Assembly: GCF_027942295.1 (NCBI RefSeq)
Contig: NZ_CP101416.1
Location: 3,644,501-3,708,500, forward strand
Reading direction: 5' to 3'
DNA from: Pseudanabaena sp. Chao 1811
GTDB lineage: Bacteria; Cyanobacteriota; Cyanobacteriia; Pseudanabaenales; Pseudanabaenaceae
DNA: 64,000 bases
How positions within the stretch are numbered: the stretch's first letter is position 1; each line of letters starts with the position of its first letter. The notes beneath the pieces were generated by a model. The model was not told where the DNA came from. It made no database searches and saw only the letters and a program-made list of their open reading frames with translations. The position numbers and the translations under genes are program-made. This document shows positions 1 through 7,636 of this stretch, piece after piece.

Positions 1-108
1 GGCTTTCTCTATTTATATTATTTGAGGCTTTGCGACAGCTATAGATACACTTGATTATAGAGTTTAAGAGTTTTAGGTTTAGTAGTGATTCTTGAATGCA
101 ACCAGTTA

Positions 109-1314
109 ATGCCAACAAAACGAGTCCTATTTATCAGTAATGGTCATGGTGAGGATTTAAATGCTTGTGAAGTCCTGAAAGCTTTACGACACAAGTATCC
201 CCATGTAGAGACGATCGCTTTACCACTGGTGGGAGATGGTAATGCCTATCGTCGGGCAGGGGTAGAAATCGCGACACCGACTAAAGCGTTACCATCGGGG
301 GGATTTGGCTATATGAGTTTGCGTAAGCAAATTGAGGATTTTCAGTCGGGTTTGCTTAGCTTGACTTGGCAACAAATTAGAGCCGCGAAAGCCTGTGGTC
401 AAACCTGTGATTTTGTATTTGCGACTGGTGATGTGCTACCTGCCATTTTTGCCTACTTGACAGGGTTGCCCTACGCAATATTTTTGGTATCCTCATCAGG
501 TTTTTATGAAAACCGCTTTATTCCGCGTTGGGAATTAGCGCTGATCATGCGATCGCCGCGTTGTCGCCAAATTTTGACCCGTGATGCCTATAGTGCGAAG
601 CTGCTGCAACAAGGGGGATATCAAAATGCTAGTTTTGCGGGCTATCCGATCATGGATGTTTTGGAACCAACGGGAAAGCATTTGCATTTAATTCCAAATG
701 TGCCAACGATCGCTTTGTTGTCGGGGAGTCGTTTGCCTGAAGCTGCGGAAAACTTGGCATTACAATTGCGCCTATGTGTCGTGATCGCCAAAGAGTTTTC
801 ACCTAATCCTGTTCAGTTTCGTGCAGCTCTCGTACCCAGCCTGATACCGCAATTGCCTGAACTTGCCACCAAGTCAGGTTGGGAATATATCGATGGCAAA
901 TTCTATCAAAGGGATTCTGATATCAGCGTCCTTTGCTTTAGTGATGCCTTTCCTGATATTTTGCAGCAATGCGATCTAGCGATCGGCATGGCAGGAACCG
1001 CCGTTGAGCAGGCTGTGGGATTGGGAAAACCTGTAGTTCAAATTATGGGAAATGGTCCTCAATTTTCCTATCGATTTGCCGAAGCACAGGAAAGGTTGCT
1101 GGGTCTATCAGTCCAAACCATTGGCAAAAAATCCGCTACACCTGAAATTTTGCGAGAAGCAGCAAAGTGTGTCAAACGGACTTTAGGCGATCGCAATTAT
1201 TTAGAACGCTGCAAACAAAATGGTTTAGAGAGGGTTGGTACTAAAGGTGGTTCCGAAGGCTTAGCCGATGCGATCGCTAGTCAAATATTTCATGATAGTG
1301 CGATGCAGCATTAG
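109..1314 (+). CDS. lipid-A-disaccharide synthase-related protein
   Basis: Resembles the cyanobacterial LpxB-related family (lipid-A-disaccharide synthase-related, GT-B fold). The N-terminus has VLFISNGHGED, a glycine-rich nucleotide-sugar-type turn. The C-terminal half has AIGMAGTAVEQAVGLGKPVVQ, as in GT-B donor-binding domains. Length is about 400 residues, usual for the family. I chose the ATG at 109, which puts VLFISNGHGED six residues in; a GTG at 85 in the same frame would add eight residues. Cyanobacteria of this type generally lack canonical lipid A, so the substrate is unknown and true LpxB activity should not be assumed. It stands alone, convergent with the glycosyltransferase downstream. 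Confidence 0.8.
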   Translation: MPTKRVLFISNGHGEDLNACEVLKALRHKYPHVETIALPLVGDGNAYRRAGVEIATPTKALPSGGFGYMSLRKQIEDFQSGLLSLTWQQIRAAKACGQTCDFVFATGDVLPAIFAYLTGLPYAIFLVSSSGFYENRFIPRWELALIMRSPRCRQILTRDAYSAKLLQQGGYQNASFAGYPIMDVLEPTGKHLHLIPNVPTIALLSGSRLPEAAENLALQLRLCVVIAKEFSPNPVQFRAALVPSLIPQLPELATKSGWEYIDGKFYQRDSDISVLCFSDAFPDILQQCDLAIGMAGTAVEQAVGLGKPVVQIMGNGPQFSYRFAEAQERLLGLSVQTIGKKSATPEILREAAKCVKRTLGDRNYLERCKQNGLERVGTKGGSEGLADAIASQIFHDSAMQH

Positions 1315-1350
1315 TCCTGCAATAGCTTGAGGTACTTGACACCGCAATTT

Positions 1351-2514
1351 TCATAAATACATCTCGTACAGTTCTGCGGTTTTATTGAGCATAATTTCGC
1401 TGGAAAACATTTGTTGATAACGGCTATAGGCATTTTGGGCAAAGAGATCGCGTAGGTTTTGATCGGCAATTAATTCTGTCAGTTTTGCCGCAAGATGATC
1501 AGGATCGCGGGGCATGACAATAAAACCTGTTTGGCGATCGCTAACCTGTTCAGCAATACCACCCACACAAGTGCCAACTACGGGCTTACTTTGAGACATT
1601 GCCTCAGCACAGGCAAGGCTACAAGCTTCTTGCAAAGATGGCAGTACGAAAATGTCAAACAATTGCATTAGATTTGGTAAGTCATTGAGATAGCCTGTAA
1701 AAATTACGCGATCGCTGATACCTAAATCTTGAGCTTCTTGCTTGAGGCTAGCTTCCAAATCACCATTACCTGCAATGACTAGACGGAGATTAGTTTGTCT
1801 CGCAGCAAGAGATTGATAGCCACTACCTGTCCCTTGTCCTACTAGAGCAGGAGTTGGCACTGATAGACGGGTGAGCTTGGCAAAGGCTTGGAGTAAGTAA
1901 GTTAAGCCTTTCGCCTCCTCAAGACGAGCGGCTGTACCAAGAATGAGTTGCGTCGATGGATCAAGCTGGTATTGGCGGGCAAGACTTGCTGATTTAGCAA
2001 GATCCAGAATTGGCTCTTTAACACCGTTATAAATTAAATGGAGCTTTTTCTCATTTAGCCCAAATTCGCGCAAGAGGTTATATTCCGATTCACATACACT
2101 AATTACGCGATCGGCAAACCAATTGCTAAACCAGCAAGAACTTTGATAGCTAAGCTGCATATTTGGCTCATGGTAGCCATGCACTGTAAAAATAATTGGC
2201 ACTCGCCCCAATACCAAACGCACAGGTAGCATCAATTCATGGGCTCCATGAATATGTACAAGATCGATCGCCTGTTCCTGCTGAAGTTCTCTAATACCCG
2301 CAATCAGTTCGGGCAAACCTTTAAAAAAATTATGATCCCATTGAGTAAATGCTCTTTGGGCAATTGGTAACGCTCGAAATGCCGCAGCACCGTTACCATC
2401 GGGAGCTAATAGGGAGATTTTGTAGCGATCGCGCAATCCTTCAATCAGACTAAGAGCTTGTTTTTCCGTACCACCTTGGTTGAGATAGGGCAAGATAAAA
2501 AGAATATGTTTCAT
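1351..2514 (-). CDS. glycosyltransferase family 4
   Basis: GT-B glycosyltransferase of about 387 residues. The N-terminal acceptor domain begins HILFILPYLNQGGTEKQ, with the GGTEK turn typical of GT4. The C-terminal donor domain has the NGD...LGISDRVIFTGYL region and LPSLQEACSLACAEAMSQSKPVV, matching the EX7E nucleotide-sugar motif region. It probably transfers a sugar in cell-surface polysaccharide or glycolipid synthesis; the substrate cannot be read. Its ATG overlaps the cbiO stop as ATGA (2511-2514), so it is the last gene of the metal-transporter operon and is probably translationally coupled, an odd functional pairing. Confidence 0.88.
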   Translation of the reverse strand: MKHILFILPYLNQGGTEKQALSLIEGLRDRYKISLLAPDGNGAAAFRALPIAQRAFTQWDHNFFKGLPELIAGIRELQQEQAIDLVHIHGAHELMLPVRLVLGRVPIIFTVHGYHEPNMQLSYQSSCWFSNWFADRVISVCESEYNLLREFGLNEKKLHLIYNGVKEPILDLAKSASLARQYQLDPSTQLILGTAARLEEAKGLTYLLQAFAKLTRLSVPTPALVGQGTGSGYQSLAARQTNLRLVIAGNGDLEASLKQEAQDLGISDRVIFTGYLNDLPNLMQLFDIFVLPSLQEACSLACAEAMSQSKPVVGTCVGGIAEQVSDRQTGFIVMPRDPDHLAAKLTELIADQNLRDLFAQNAYSRYQQMFSSEIMLNKTAELYEMYL

Positions 2515-3248
2515 TGGTTAAGACTGAGGGGCATTTCGAGAGAATGGGCTAGCAGAAATTCGCGATCGCTTAATATCTGTTTGGTGTTGCCGTCATAGAC
2601 GATTTTGCCTTCACTCAACACAATCGTGCGATCGCATAATTCTAGAACTAAGTCCAGATCGTGCGTAGCAATTAACTGAGTTTCAGGCAAAGTTTGCAAA
2701 AGCTGAATTAATTGACGACGGGATCGTGGATCGAGTTGGGCAGATGGTTCATCAAATACTAAGACCTGTGGCTGCATCGCTAATACTCCTGCGATCGCCA
2801 CACGTTTCTTTTCACCACCAGATAGGTTATAGGATTGGCGATGTGCGTATTTGGTAACATCGAGACCAACGGCAACTAAAGCTTCTGACACAAGAGTTTT
2901 CAAGTCAGTTCCCTTAAATCCTTGATTCATCGGGCCAAAGGCAACATCTTCCCAAACCGTAGGCATAAATAGTTGATCGTCAGGATTTTGAAACACCAAA
3001 CCGACAAAGTTCCTAATTGCTAACAAATTATTTGGTATTAATAGCATCTCGCCGATCACTATGTCGCCTTGCTGCGGCATGAGAATCCCATTGAGATGCA
3101 GTAATAATGTTGATTTGCCAGAACCATTTGCCCCCACGATCGCAACTCGTTCCGTTGCCCCAATCTGGAGACTAATCCCTTTCAAAGCCTGAATACCATC
3201 AGGATAGACATAACTGAGGTTTTCAATAAAGATAGGGTTATGGTGCAT
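2511..3248 (-). CDS. cbiO: ECF-type Ni/Co transporter ATP-binding subunit
   Basis: ATPase of a CbiMNQO-type energy-coupling importer, cytoplasmic and bound to CbiQ. Visible in order: Walker A GANGSGKST near residue 38, Q-loop QNPDDQLF, signature LSGGEKKRVAIAG, Walker B VLVFDEPSAQLDP and switch His in IATHDLDLV. The QNPDDQLF loop is characteristic of ECF ATPases. At 245 residues it is slightly shorter than many CbiO proteins. Only one ATPase is encoded, so it should act as a homodimer. It lies downstream of cbiQ and overlaps the next gene by 4 bp. Confidence 0.92.
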   Translation of the reverse strand: MHHNPIFIENLSYVYPDGIQALKGISLQIGATERVAIVGANGSGKSTLLLHLNGILMPQQGDIVIGEMLLIPNNLLAIRNFVGLVFQNPDDQLFMPTVWEDVAFGPMNQGFKGTDLKTLVSEALVAVGLDVTKYAHRQSYNLSGGEKKRVAIAGVLAMQPQVLVFDEPSAQLDPRSRRQLIQLLQTLPETQLIATHDLDLVLELCDRTIVLSEGKIVYDGNTKQILSDREFLLAHSLEMPLSLNQ

Positions 3249-3276
3249 ATATATTCTATTTAGAGTGCGATGCGCT

Positions 3277-4098
3277 CTAAATAATAAAAACTTGAAAAAC
3301 TTGACCGACTAAAATAACGATCATAACGCATCCAATCGCAAGGCGATCGCGCCAGTCGCTAGAGCTTGTTTCATTGACTACAGGAATGCCTTGATATCCC
3401 CGTGCCAACATTGCTTGGTAAATGCGATCGCCGCGATCGTAGGTACGAATAAATAATACTCCGAGCATATTACCTAACACCTGCCGCTGCCATGCGTGAT
3501 CTTGTCTGTAGCGATCATAGAGATTTCTTGGGGCAAAGTTTCGGGCAGTTGCCGCACGCCGCATCGCCTTAAATTCATTGGTTAAAACACCAATATAGCG
3601 ATACATAGAAGCGAGAATACTCACTAATAGTGGAGGTGTTTTGAGGGTAACGAGTGCTTGTAACAATAGAGAAACGGAAGTACTCAGGGTGAGGATATTT
3701 AATAATAGTAGAGATAGAAATGACTTAATACTGACACTTACTAATACAGTTAAACCGTAAGTGGTAATCTGCATCCATCGCCATTGCCAGATTACTTCCC
3801 CACCACCCCGAAAGAGCGTACCTAAGAGAATAACACTGACAAACGCTAGTTCAATTGCCATCCGCTTTGTCAGTATTCCCCAATCAAATCTGCTCCAATA
3901 GATAATCGGCACAATCGCGATCGCATAGATTAACCAAGTCCACCATCTGCCCATTGGTGTTAAGGCGATCGCAAATACTAGTAGGAATACACATAACATA
4001 CGGGTATGTACTGCCAAACTCGTCCATATATTCAAGCGATCGCTAGGCTGTAGAGATTGGCGATCATTGGTTTCGACAAGGTTAATATGTAGCAGCAT
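3277..4098 (-). CDS. cbiQ: ECF transporter transmembrane subunit CbiQ
   Basis: Membrane coupling (T) subunit. Several hydrophobic segments occupy residues 35-150. The coupling region contains ALVTLKTPPLLVSIL, and the A-R-G pair of the second coupling helix is visible in MLARGYQG near the C-terminus, typical of CbiQ. I chose the ATG at 4098; a GTG at 4107 would add three residues. It lies between cbiO and the PDGLE-domain gene on the same strand with short gaps, in an importer operon. Confidence 0.9.
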   Translation of the reverse strand: MLLHINLVETNDRQSLQPSDRLNIWTSLAVHTRMLCVFLLVFAIALTPMGRWWTWLIYAIAIVPIIYWSRFDWGILTKRMAIELAFVSVILLGTLFRGGGEVIWQWRWMQITTYGLTVLVSVSIKSFLSLLLLNILTLSTSVSLLLQALVTLKTPPLLVSILASMYRYIGVLTNEFKAMRRAATARNFAPRNLYDRYRQDHAWQRQVLGNMLGVLFIRTYDRGDRIYQAMLARGYQGIPVVNETSSSDWRDRLAIGCVMIVILVGQVFQVFII

Positions 4099-4163
4099 AG
4101 ATTTCACAAAATATAGAAGATTATGCTGACCTCTACGCGATCAGCATAATCTTCTGGGTCTTA

Positions 4164-4481
4164 TCACTGTGATTCAGATTTGCGAGTTGCAAGTTTGCCA
4201 ATGCCCCATGCTAAGCCAAAGACAACCATAGTACCTGTCACACCTGCAATTGCTGTGGATACTTTTTGATTAGGAATAAATTTAATCGAATATTCTTCAA
4301 AAATCTGAGCAAATGGAAGTTGCTTAGTTGGTGGTTCCGCAGCAGCTTTTGATTCAAATTTTAAATCCTGAGAGACCCGATCTAGTCCATCGGGAGACTT
4401 ACTAGCAAAGGGAGAGAGAAATGCAGCAATACCTAGAGCGCAAGCTAGACCTGAGATTATCCATATACTATTTTTATTCAT
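4164..4481 (-). CDS. PDGLE-domain (CbiN/NikN-like) accessory subunit
   Basis: A 105-residue protein with two membrane segments, about residues 8-25 and 78-96, and a short exposed loop containing SPDGLDRVS, which matches the PDGLE domain. Members of this family stand in for CbiN in nickel/cobalt ECF importers and are sometimes fused to CbiM. It overlaps the end of cbiM by 8 bp, so the two are translated together. In such systems the M plus N pair is the minimal substrate-capture unit. PDGLE partners hint at nickel rather than cobalt, but the sequence alone does not decide. Confidence 0.82.
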   Translation of the reverse strand: MNKNSIWIISGLACALGIAAFLSPFASKSPDGLDRVSQDLKFESKAAAEPPTKQLPFAQIFEEYSIKFIPNQKVSTAIAGVTGTMVVFGLAWGIGKLATRKSESQ

Positions 4482-5151
4482 CTTTATTGATCGTAACCCT
4501 TGAAGATTTGTAATTTGGAGAATCGTAAATTAGTTCAGGACGAGTACGCCAGAGAAAGCTTATGACAGCTAGGGTAATGAATGCTTCGCCAATACCAATC
4601 ATACAGTGCCAAGATAACATTGCAGTTAGCCCTAATACTAAGGGAACAGTATCAGAGATAGCTAGGAGAACTGCACAGACTGCTGAGGCTACAACTAAAC
4701 TTGACCATGAAGCGATCGCCGTTGCCACACTCATCCCAAGCCAAGTATTTCTGCCCACGAGCGATCGCAAAAGTCGATAGAGATAATAGCCACCAAAGGT
4801 TCCAATCAATCCCATAATCGCGATATTTGCACCTAAAGCCGTTAGTCCACCATCCTGAAACATAACTGACTGGACAATAAAAACTACTGACATCACCAGC
4901 GAACCAGCCCAAGGACCTAGCAAAATCCCCGCCAGAGTGCCACCTAGCAAATGCCCCGATGTTCCGCCAATAATTGGAAAATTCACCATTTGGGCAGCAA
5001 AAATAAAAGCAGCACTAACTCCCATCAAGGGAACAGTACGTTCTTTATATTCTGATTGCACATGACTGAGGGAGAGAGAAATAAGAGCGATCGCTATACC
5101 TCCTGTCACTAAACTCACTGGCAAACTGAGATAGCCATCGGGAATATGCAT
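4474..5151 (-). CDS. cbiM: nickel/cobalt-capture subunit CbiM/NikM
   Basis: Substrate-specific membrane component of the Ni/Co ECF importer. I placed the start at the ATG at 5151 because the protein must begin MHIPDGYLS: in this family the free N-terminal amine and His2 are metal ligands, so a longer form from 5178 with nine extra residues would bury the site. Conserved histidines follow in SGHLLGG and SWHCMIG. Multiple membrane helices span the rest. It heads the five-gene minus-strand operon. No cobalamin-riboswitch B12 box was seen upstream, but an operator-like palindrome lies at 5181-5207. Confidence 0.9.
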   Translation of the reverse strand: MHIPDGYLSLPVSLVTGGIAIALISLSLSHVQSEYKERTVPLMGVSAAFIFAAQMVNFPIIGGTSGHLLGGTLAGILLGPWAGSLVMSVVFIVQSVMFQDGGLTALGANIAIMGLIGTFGGYYLYRLLRSLVGRNTWLGMSVATAIASWSSLVVASAVCAVLLAISDTVPLVLGLTAMLSWHCMIGIGEAFITLAVISFLWRTRPELIYDSPNYKSSRVTINKDE

Positions 5152-5180
5152 GGCTAAATGAATGGGTAATGAAAACATCT

Positions 5181-5207
5181 ATAATTCTCAAGGTTCTTGA
5201 AAATTAT
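5181..5207. promoter_or_regulatory. candidate operator upstream of cbiM
   Basis: Near-perfect inverted repeat with 12-base arms (ATAATTCTCAAG and CTTGAAAATTAT, one mismatch) around a 3-base spacer, centred about 45 bases before the cbiM ATG. On the minus strand a TATAAT-like -10 lies inside it, so a bound repressor would block transcription. A metal-responsive regulator is an inference; no known NikR consensus is seen. Confidence 0.4.
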
Positions 5208-5284
5208 AGTAATGATGATGTGTAGGTTTCGCATCGAAAACAACAAAAAAATTAATGGATAGGATGTTCTCACGGCAATTAAAT

Positions 5285-5431
5285 AACGCGAGTTCGGGAT
5301 AATTTGAAACGTTCTTTGAGAGAGGGTTTGCGTAGCAAACCCTCTCTCAAACCCCAAAAGTAAAAGCCTTGCTTAGCAAGGCTTTTACTTTTGGGGTTTT
5401 AAGATTTGGCAGCTTAACCCCAACTGACGTT
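5285..5431 (+). repeat. two-hairpin MITE-like repeat, family A copy 1
   Basis: 147-bp element with inverted ends AACGCGAGTTCGGGATAA and, on the opposite strand, AACGTCAGTTGGGGTTAA. It contains two internal hairpins: one on GAGAGGGTTTGC and one on AAAAGTAAAAGCCTTGC. Copies 2 and 3 lie at 14436-14582 and 16396-16538. It has no coding capacity, so it would be a non-autonomous element. Confidence 0.75.
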
Positions 5432-5454
5432 AAATATATTCGGGCTAATTCTGA

Positions 5455-5592
5455 ATTGACAAATATTCTCCTGTAATTGTCCTGACGGGTTGTGTGATGG
5501 GCGGCGATCTCGAGAGATATTTAGAAGCAGGCGCGAATGAATACCTAACTACGCCTGTCAAACTCAAGAACTTAACCAATAGAATCCAGTAA
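5455..5592 (+). pseudogene. remnant of a response-regulator receiver domain
   Basis: The plus frame between the stop at 5452 and the TAA at 5590 reads KYSPVIVLTG, then GGDLERYLEAGANEYLTTPV. This is the beta4-alpha4-beta5 half of a CheY-like receiver, with the usual AGA-x-EYL-x-KPV motif in which the conserved Lys is now Thr. The phospho-acceptor Asp half is missing and there is no credible start, so this is a broken fragment. It lies directly after the family A repeat, which may have taken part in the truncation. Confidence 0.65.
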
Positions 5593-5602
5593 TTTTTATA
5601 TT

Positions 5603-5639
5603 TTATAGTTGTGCCACGCGGAGCGTGGCACAACTATAA
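5603..5639. repeat. perfect hairpin with 17-bp arms
   Basis: Arms TTATAGTTGTGCCACGC and its exact complement around a GGA loop. It lies between the receiver remnant and the minus-strand glutaredoxin gene and could end transcription from either side. It belongs to the GC-NNN-GC apex type seen throughout the window. Confidence 0.6.
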
Positions 5640-5661
5640 AAATTGCCAGAGATTGCTAGAC

Positions 5662-5919
5662 CTATTGATAACGCTGAAGTAATTCCTCAAGTTTAGTCAC
5701 AGGCGATCGCGGTGGAAATCTTGGTAATTCCTGCTCCTGTTGGCGATCGTTCAGTACACACAAGACAGGAATTTCGTACTGGTAGCGATCGAACCAGTCT
5801 GAGCTAGTGGTGATATCCCTAATCTCTAACTCAAAGACAACCTTTTTGACCGCTTGTAATTTTGTCAGCAAACCCTCACATAAACAACAACCTTGCTTGC
5901 TATACAAAATTAATTTCAT
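5662..5919 (-). CDS. glutaredoxin-family (thioredoxin-fold) protein
   Basis: Small 85-residue thioredoxin-fold protein of the glutaredoxin-like DUF836 type. It starts MKLILYSKQGCCLCEG with a CCLC redox motif at residues 11-14. The cis-Pro strand YEIPVLCVL lies near residues 48-56, and FPPRSPVTKLEELL closes the fold. Likely a cytoplasmic thiol-disulfide oxidoreductase with unknown partner. It is a single gene transcribed toward the hairpin at 5603-5639. Confidence 0.85.
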   Translation of the reverse strand: MKLILYSKQGCCLCEGLLTKLQAVKKVVFELEIRDITTSSDWFDRYQYEIPVLCVLNDRQQEQELPRFPPRSPVTKLEELLQRYQ

Positions 5920-5976
5920 AGATTTTGATATTTTTTGTTGAATTCACCTTGACTATGTTATATTATTAATCCGTCA

Positions 5977-6050
5977 GAACGCATAGCTCAGTTGGTTAGA
6001 GCACCACGTTGACATCGTGGGGGTCGGTGGTTCGAGTCCACTTGTGTTCA
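5977..6050 (+). tRNA. tRNA-Val(GAC)
   Basis: 74-nt cloverleaf. Acceptor GAACGCA pairs with TGTGTTC (one G-T) and the discriminator is A. The D arm is TAGCTCAGTTGGTTAGAGCA. The anticodon stem CCACG/CGTGG holds the loop TTGACAT with anticodon GAC, which reads valine GUC codons. The T arm contains GGTTCGAGTCC. CCA is not encoded. Confidence 0.95.
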
Positions 6051-6244
6051 TTGTGATTTAGAGATTGTCTGTTTTTTTAAGCGGTATCTAAGCAATTTCT
6101 AGCAACTTCTTTTTATTAATTAAATATCCACATATTTTTTATAATGTTAAATAAAAATCATTCTTTTGTATTGATTATTGATATTAAATTGACAGTAAGA
6201 TTGAAAAAGGTTAGTACCTACAGAATTTCTAGTGACAAAAATTT

Positions 6245-7501
6245 ATGACCAGCCTCAAAAATGCCCTTGAGGAAATCGTTGTCGTAGAGGTACAGGAGCA
6301 GATCAAGCACCTGAACCAACAAGCACGCGAAGCAATTAACCTTAGTGAGGTGACTGCCTTTGCCCTTAATCGATTGCCAGTTCTCTACGCAAGTACTAGT
6401 CGAGGTTGGTTACAACAGCGTAAACGCGCCCATAATGATTTAAAAAATCAAATTGTCAGTACTGTTCAACATGCACTACTAGGAGTCAAGCGTGATTCTT
6501 TGCGACAAGTAACTAAAATTGCTGCTAGCAAAATTGAAACTCCTGCACATGTTTTAACGAAGCTCCAACGTCTTTTTAGTAAGCCATCTCTAATATGGCA
6601 AGATGTACCTCAGTCTTTTCAAGAAACCCTTACTTTAGTCACCCATACTCCAGAATATGCGGGTTTAAGTGTTAACGATCGTCGTCGTATTCACGAGATT
6701 AAAGGCTATTTACACAGAAAAGAAAATGCTCATAGTCATGCTGATTGGCATACTAATGTGGAATTACCCAATCCTGAACTGACCTCATATATTATTTCTG
6801 CTTCTTATTTCCTTATTAACGTTTTAGAAGACCTAGTAAAACAAGAAATCCAAAACCAATTGGTGCATATGGCAAATATGTTGCCACGCAAGGTGGGGAT
6901 TGATGATGTTGCTGCCTATGTGCTGAATCGCTTGCCTCCTATGTATGCAACTACAGAGCAAGGAGTAATTTGGCAAACTCAGAAAGCGAAAGAGGAGTTA
7001 TCTAGCCAAATTGAATCAACGGTAATTCAGTCCATGATGACCTTGAGCAAAACACCCCGTCGCCTTGCCGATCCGCTACCATTGCTTAAGTTTGAAGAGG
7101 ATTGTGAACAGGCAATGAGGGAATTACGCCTCATCTTTCAACGGGATGATATTACATGGCGCAACATCGCTTCTTTAGCAGAATATGCGATCGCACAAGA
7201 GCGTCAAGGTATGACCTATTGGCGACAACATTGGCGTATGTTAGGACAGATTTATAGCGAAATGTATCTGAAACCTGGGGATGCAGAATTATCACTTAGC
7301 AATAGTAGTGAAGGAGAAATATTAATTATCCGAACCCATACTAAGTCTGCTTTTGGCTGGTTAGCAGATAATCCTAAAAACTTAGGGATTAGTACTTTGC
7401 GACTTTTTCCTGCGGTTGCGGCGATCGAACTTTATGCGTCTTTTTTAGATTTCACGGTTAGTTATACCCGTGAAGAAATGGCAGCAGACGGAATTATTTG
7501 A
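6245..7501 (+). CDS. tandem ComFB-domain protein
   Basis: 418-residue protein with two related domains of the late-competence ComFB family. The first is at residues 1-85 (NALEEIVV...AFALNRLPVLYAS..GW); the second is at about 190-265 (NVLEDLVK...AAYVLNRLPPMYATTEQG). A helical linker and a C-terminal domain of about 130 residues without a recognised match follow. ComFB proteins are widespread in cyanobacteria and, as I recall, single-domain members have recently been reported to bind cyclic di-GMP and affect motility or natural competence. A double-domain form is less common. The gene is alone, between tRNA-Val and malQ. The ATG at 6245 lacks a clear ribosome site. Confidence 0.75.
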   Translation: MTSLKNALEEIVVVEVQEQIKHLNQQAREAINLSEVTAFALNRLPVLYASTSRGWLQQRKRAHNDLKNQIVSTVQHALLGVKRDSLRQVTKIAASKIETPAHVLTKLQRLFSKPSLIWQDVPQSFQETLTLVTHTPEYAGLSVNDRRRIHEIKGYLHRKENAHSHADWHTNVELPNPELTSYIISASYFLINVLEDLVKQEIQNQLVHMANMLPRKVGIDDVAAYVLNRLPPMYATTEQGVIWQTQKAKEELSSQIESTVIQSMMTLSKTPRRLADPLPLLKFEEDCEQAMRELRLIFQRDDITWRNIASLAEYAIAQERQGMTYWRQHWRMLGQIYSEMYLKPGDAELSLSNSSEGEILIIRTHTKSAFGWLADNPKNLGISTLRLFPAVAAIELYASFLDFTVSYTREEMAADGII

Positions 7502-7636
7502 GCTACTTAAATAGTGTTTCCCAGTCTAGTAAAGTAAGGTTTTGTTTTCCTGCCGAAGGTAAGAAAACAAAACTCTTTAAGACGATACATAAGGCGGTAA
7601 AGTAGAGCCAGATCTAAAAGCTTTTGTATTTTGTCT

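Noticed and set aside
5152-5300. Possible cobalamin riboswitch upstream of cbiM.
   Set aside because: No B12-box sequence or supporting helices were found on the minus strand; only the short palindrome is present.
5445-5633. 62-codon minus-strand open frame.
   Set aside because: It is the complement of the receiver-domain remnant, which makes sense only on the plus strand.
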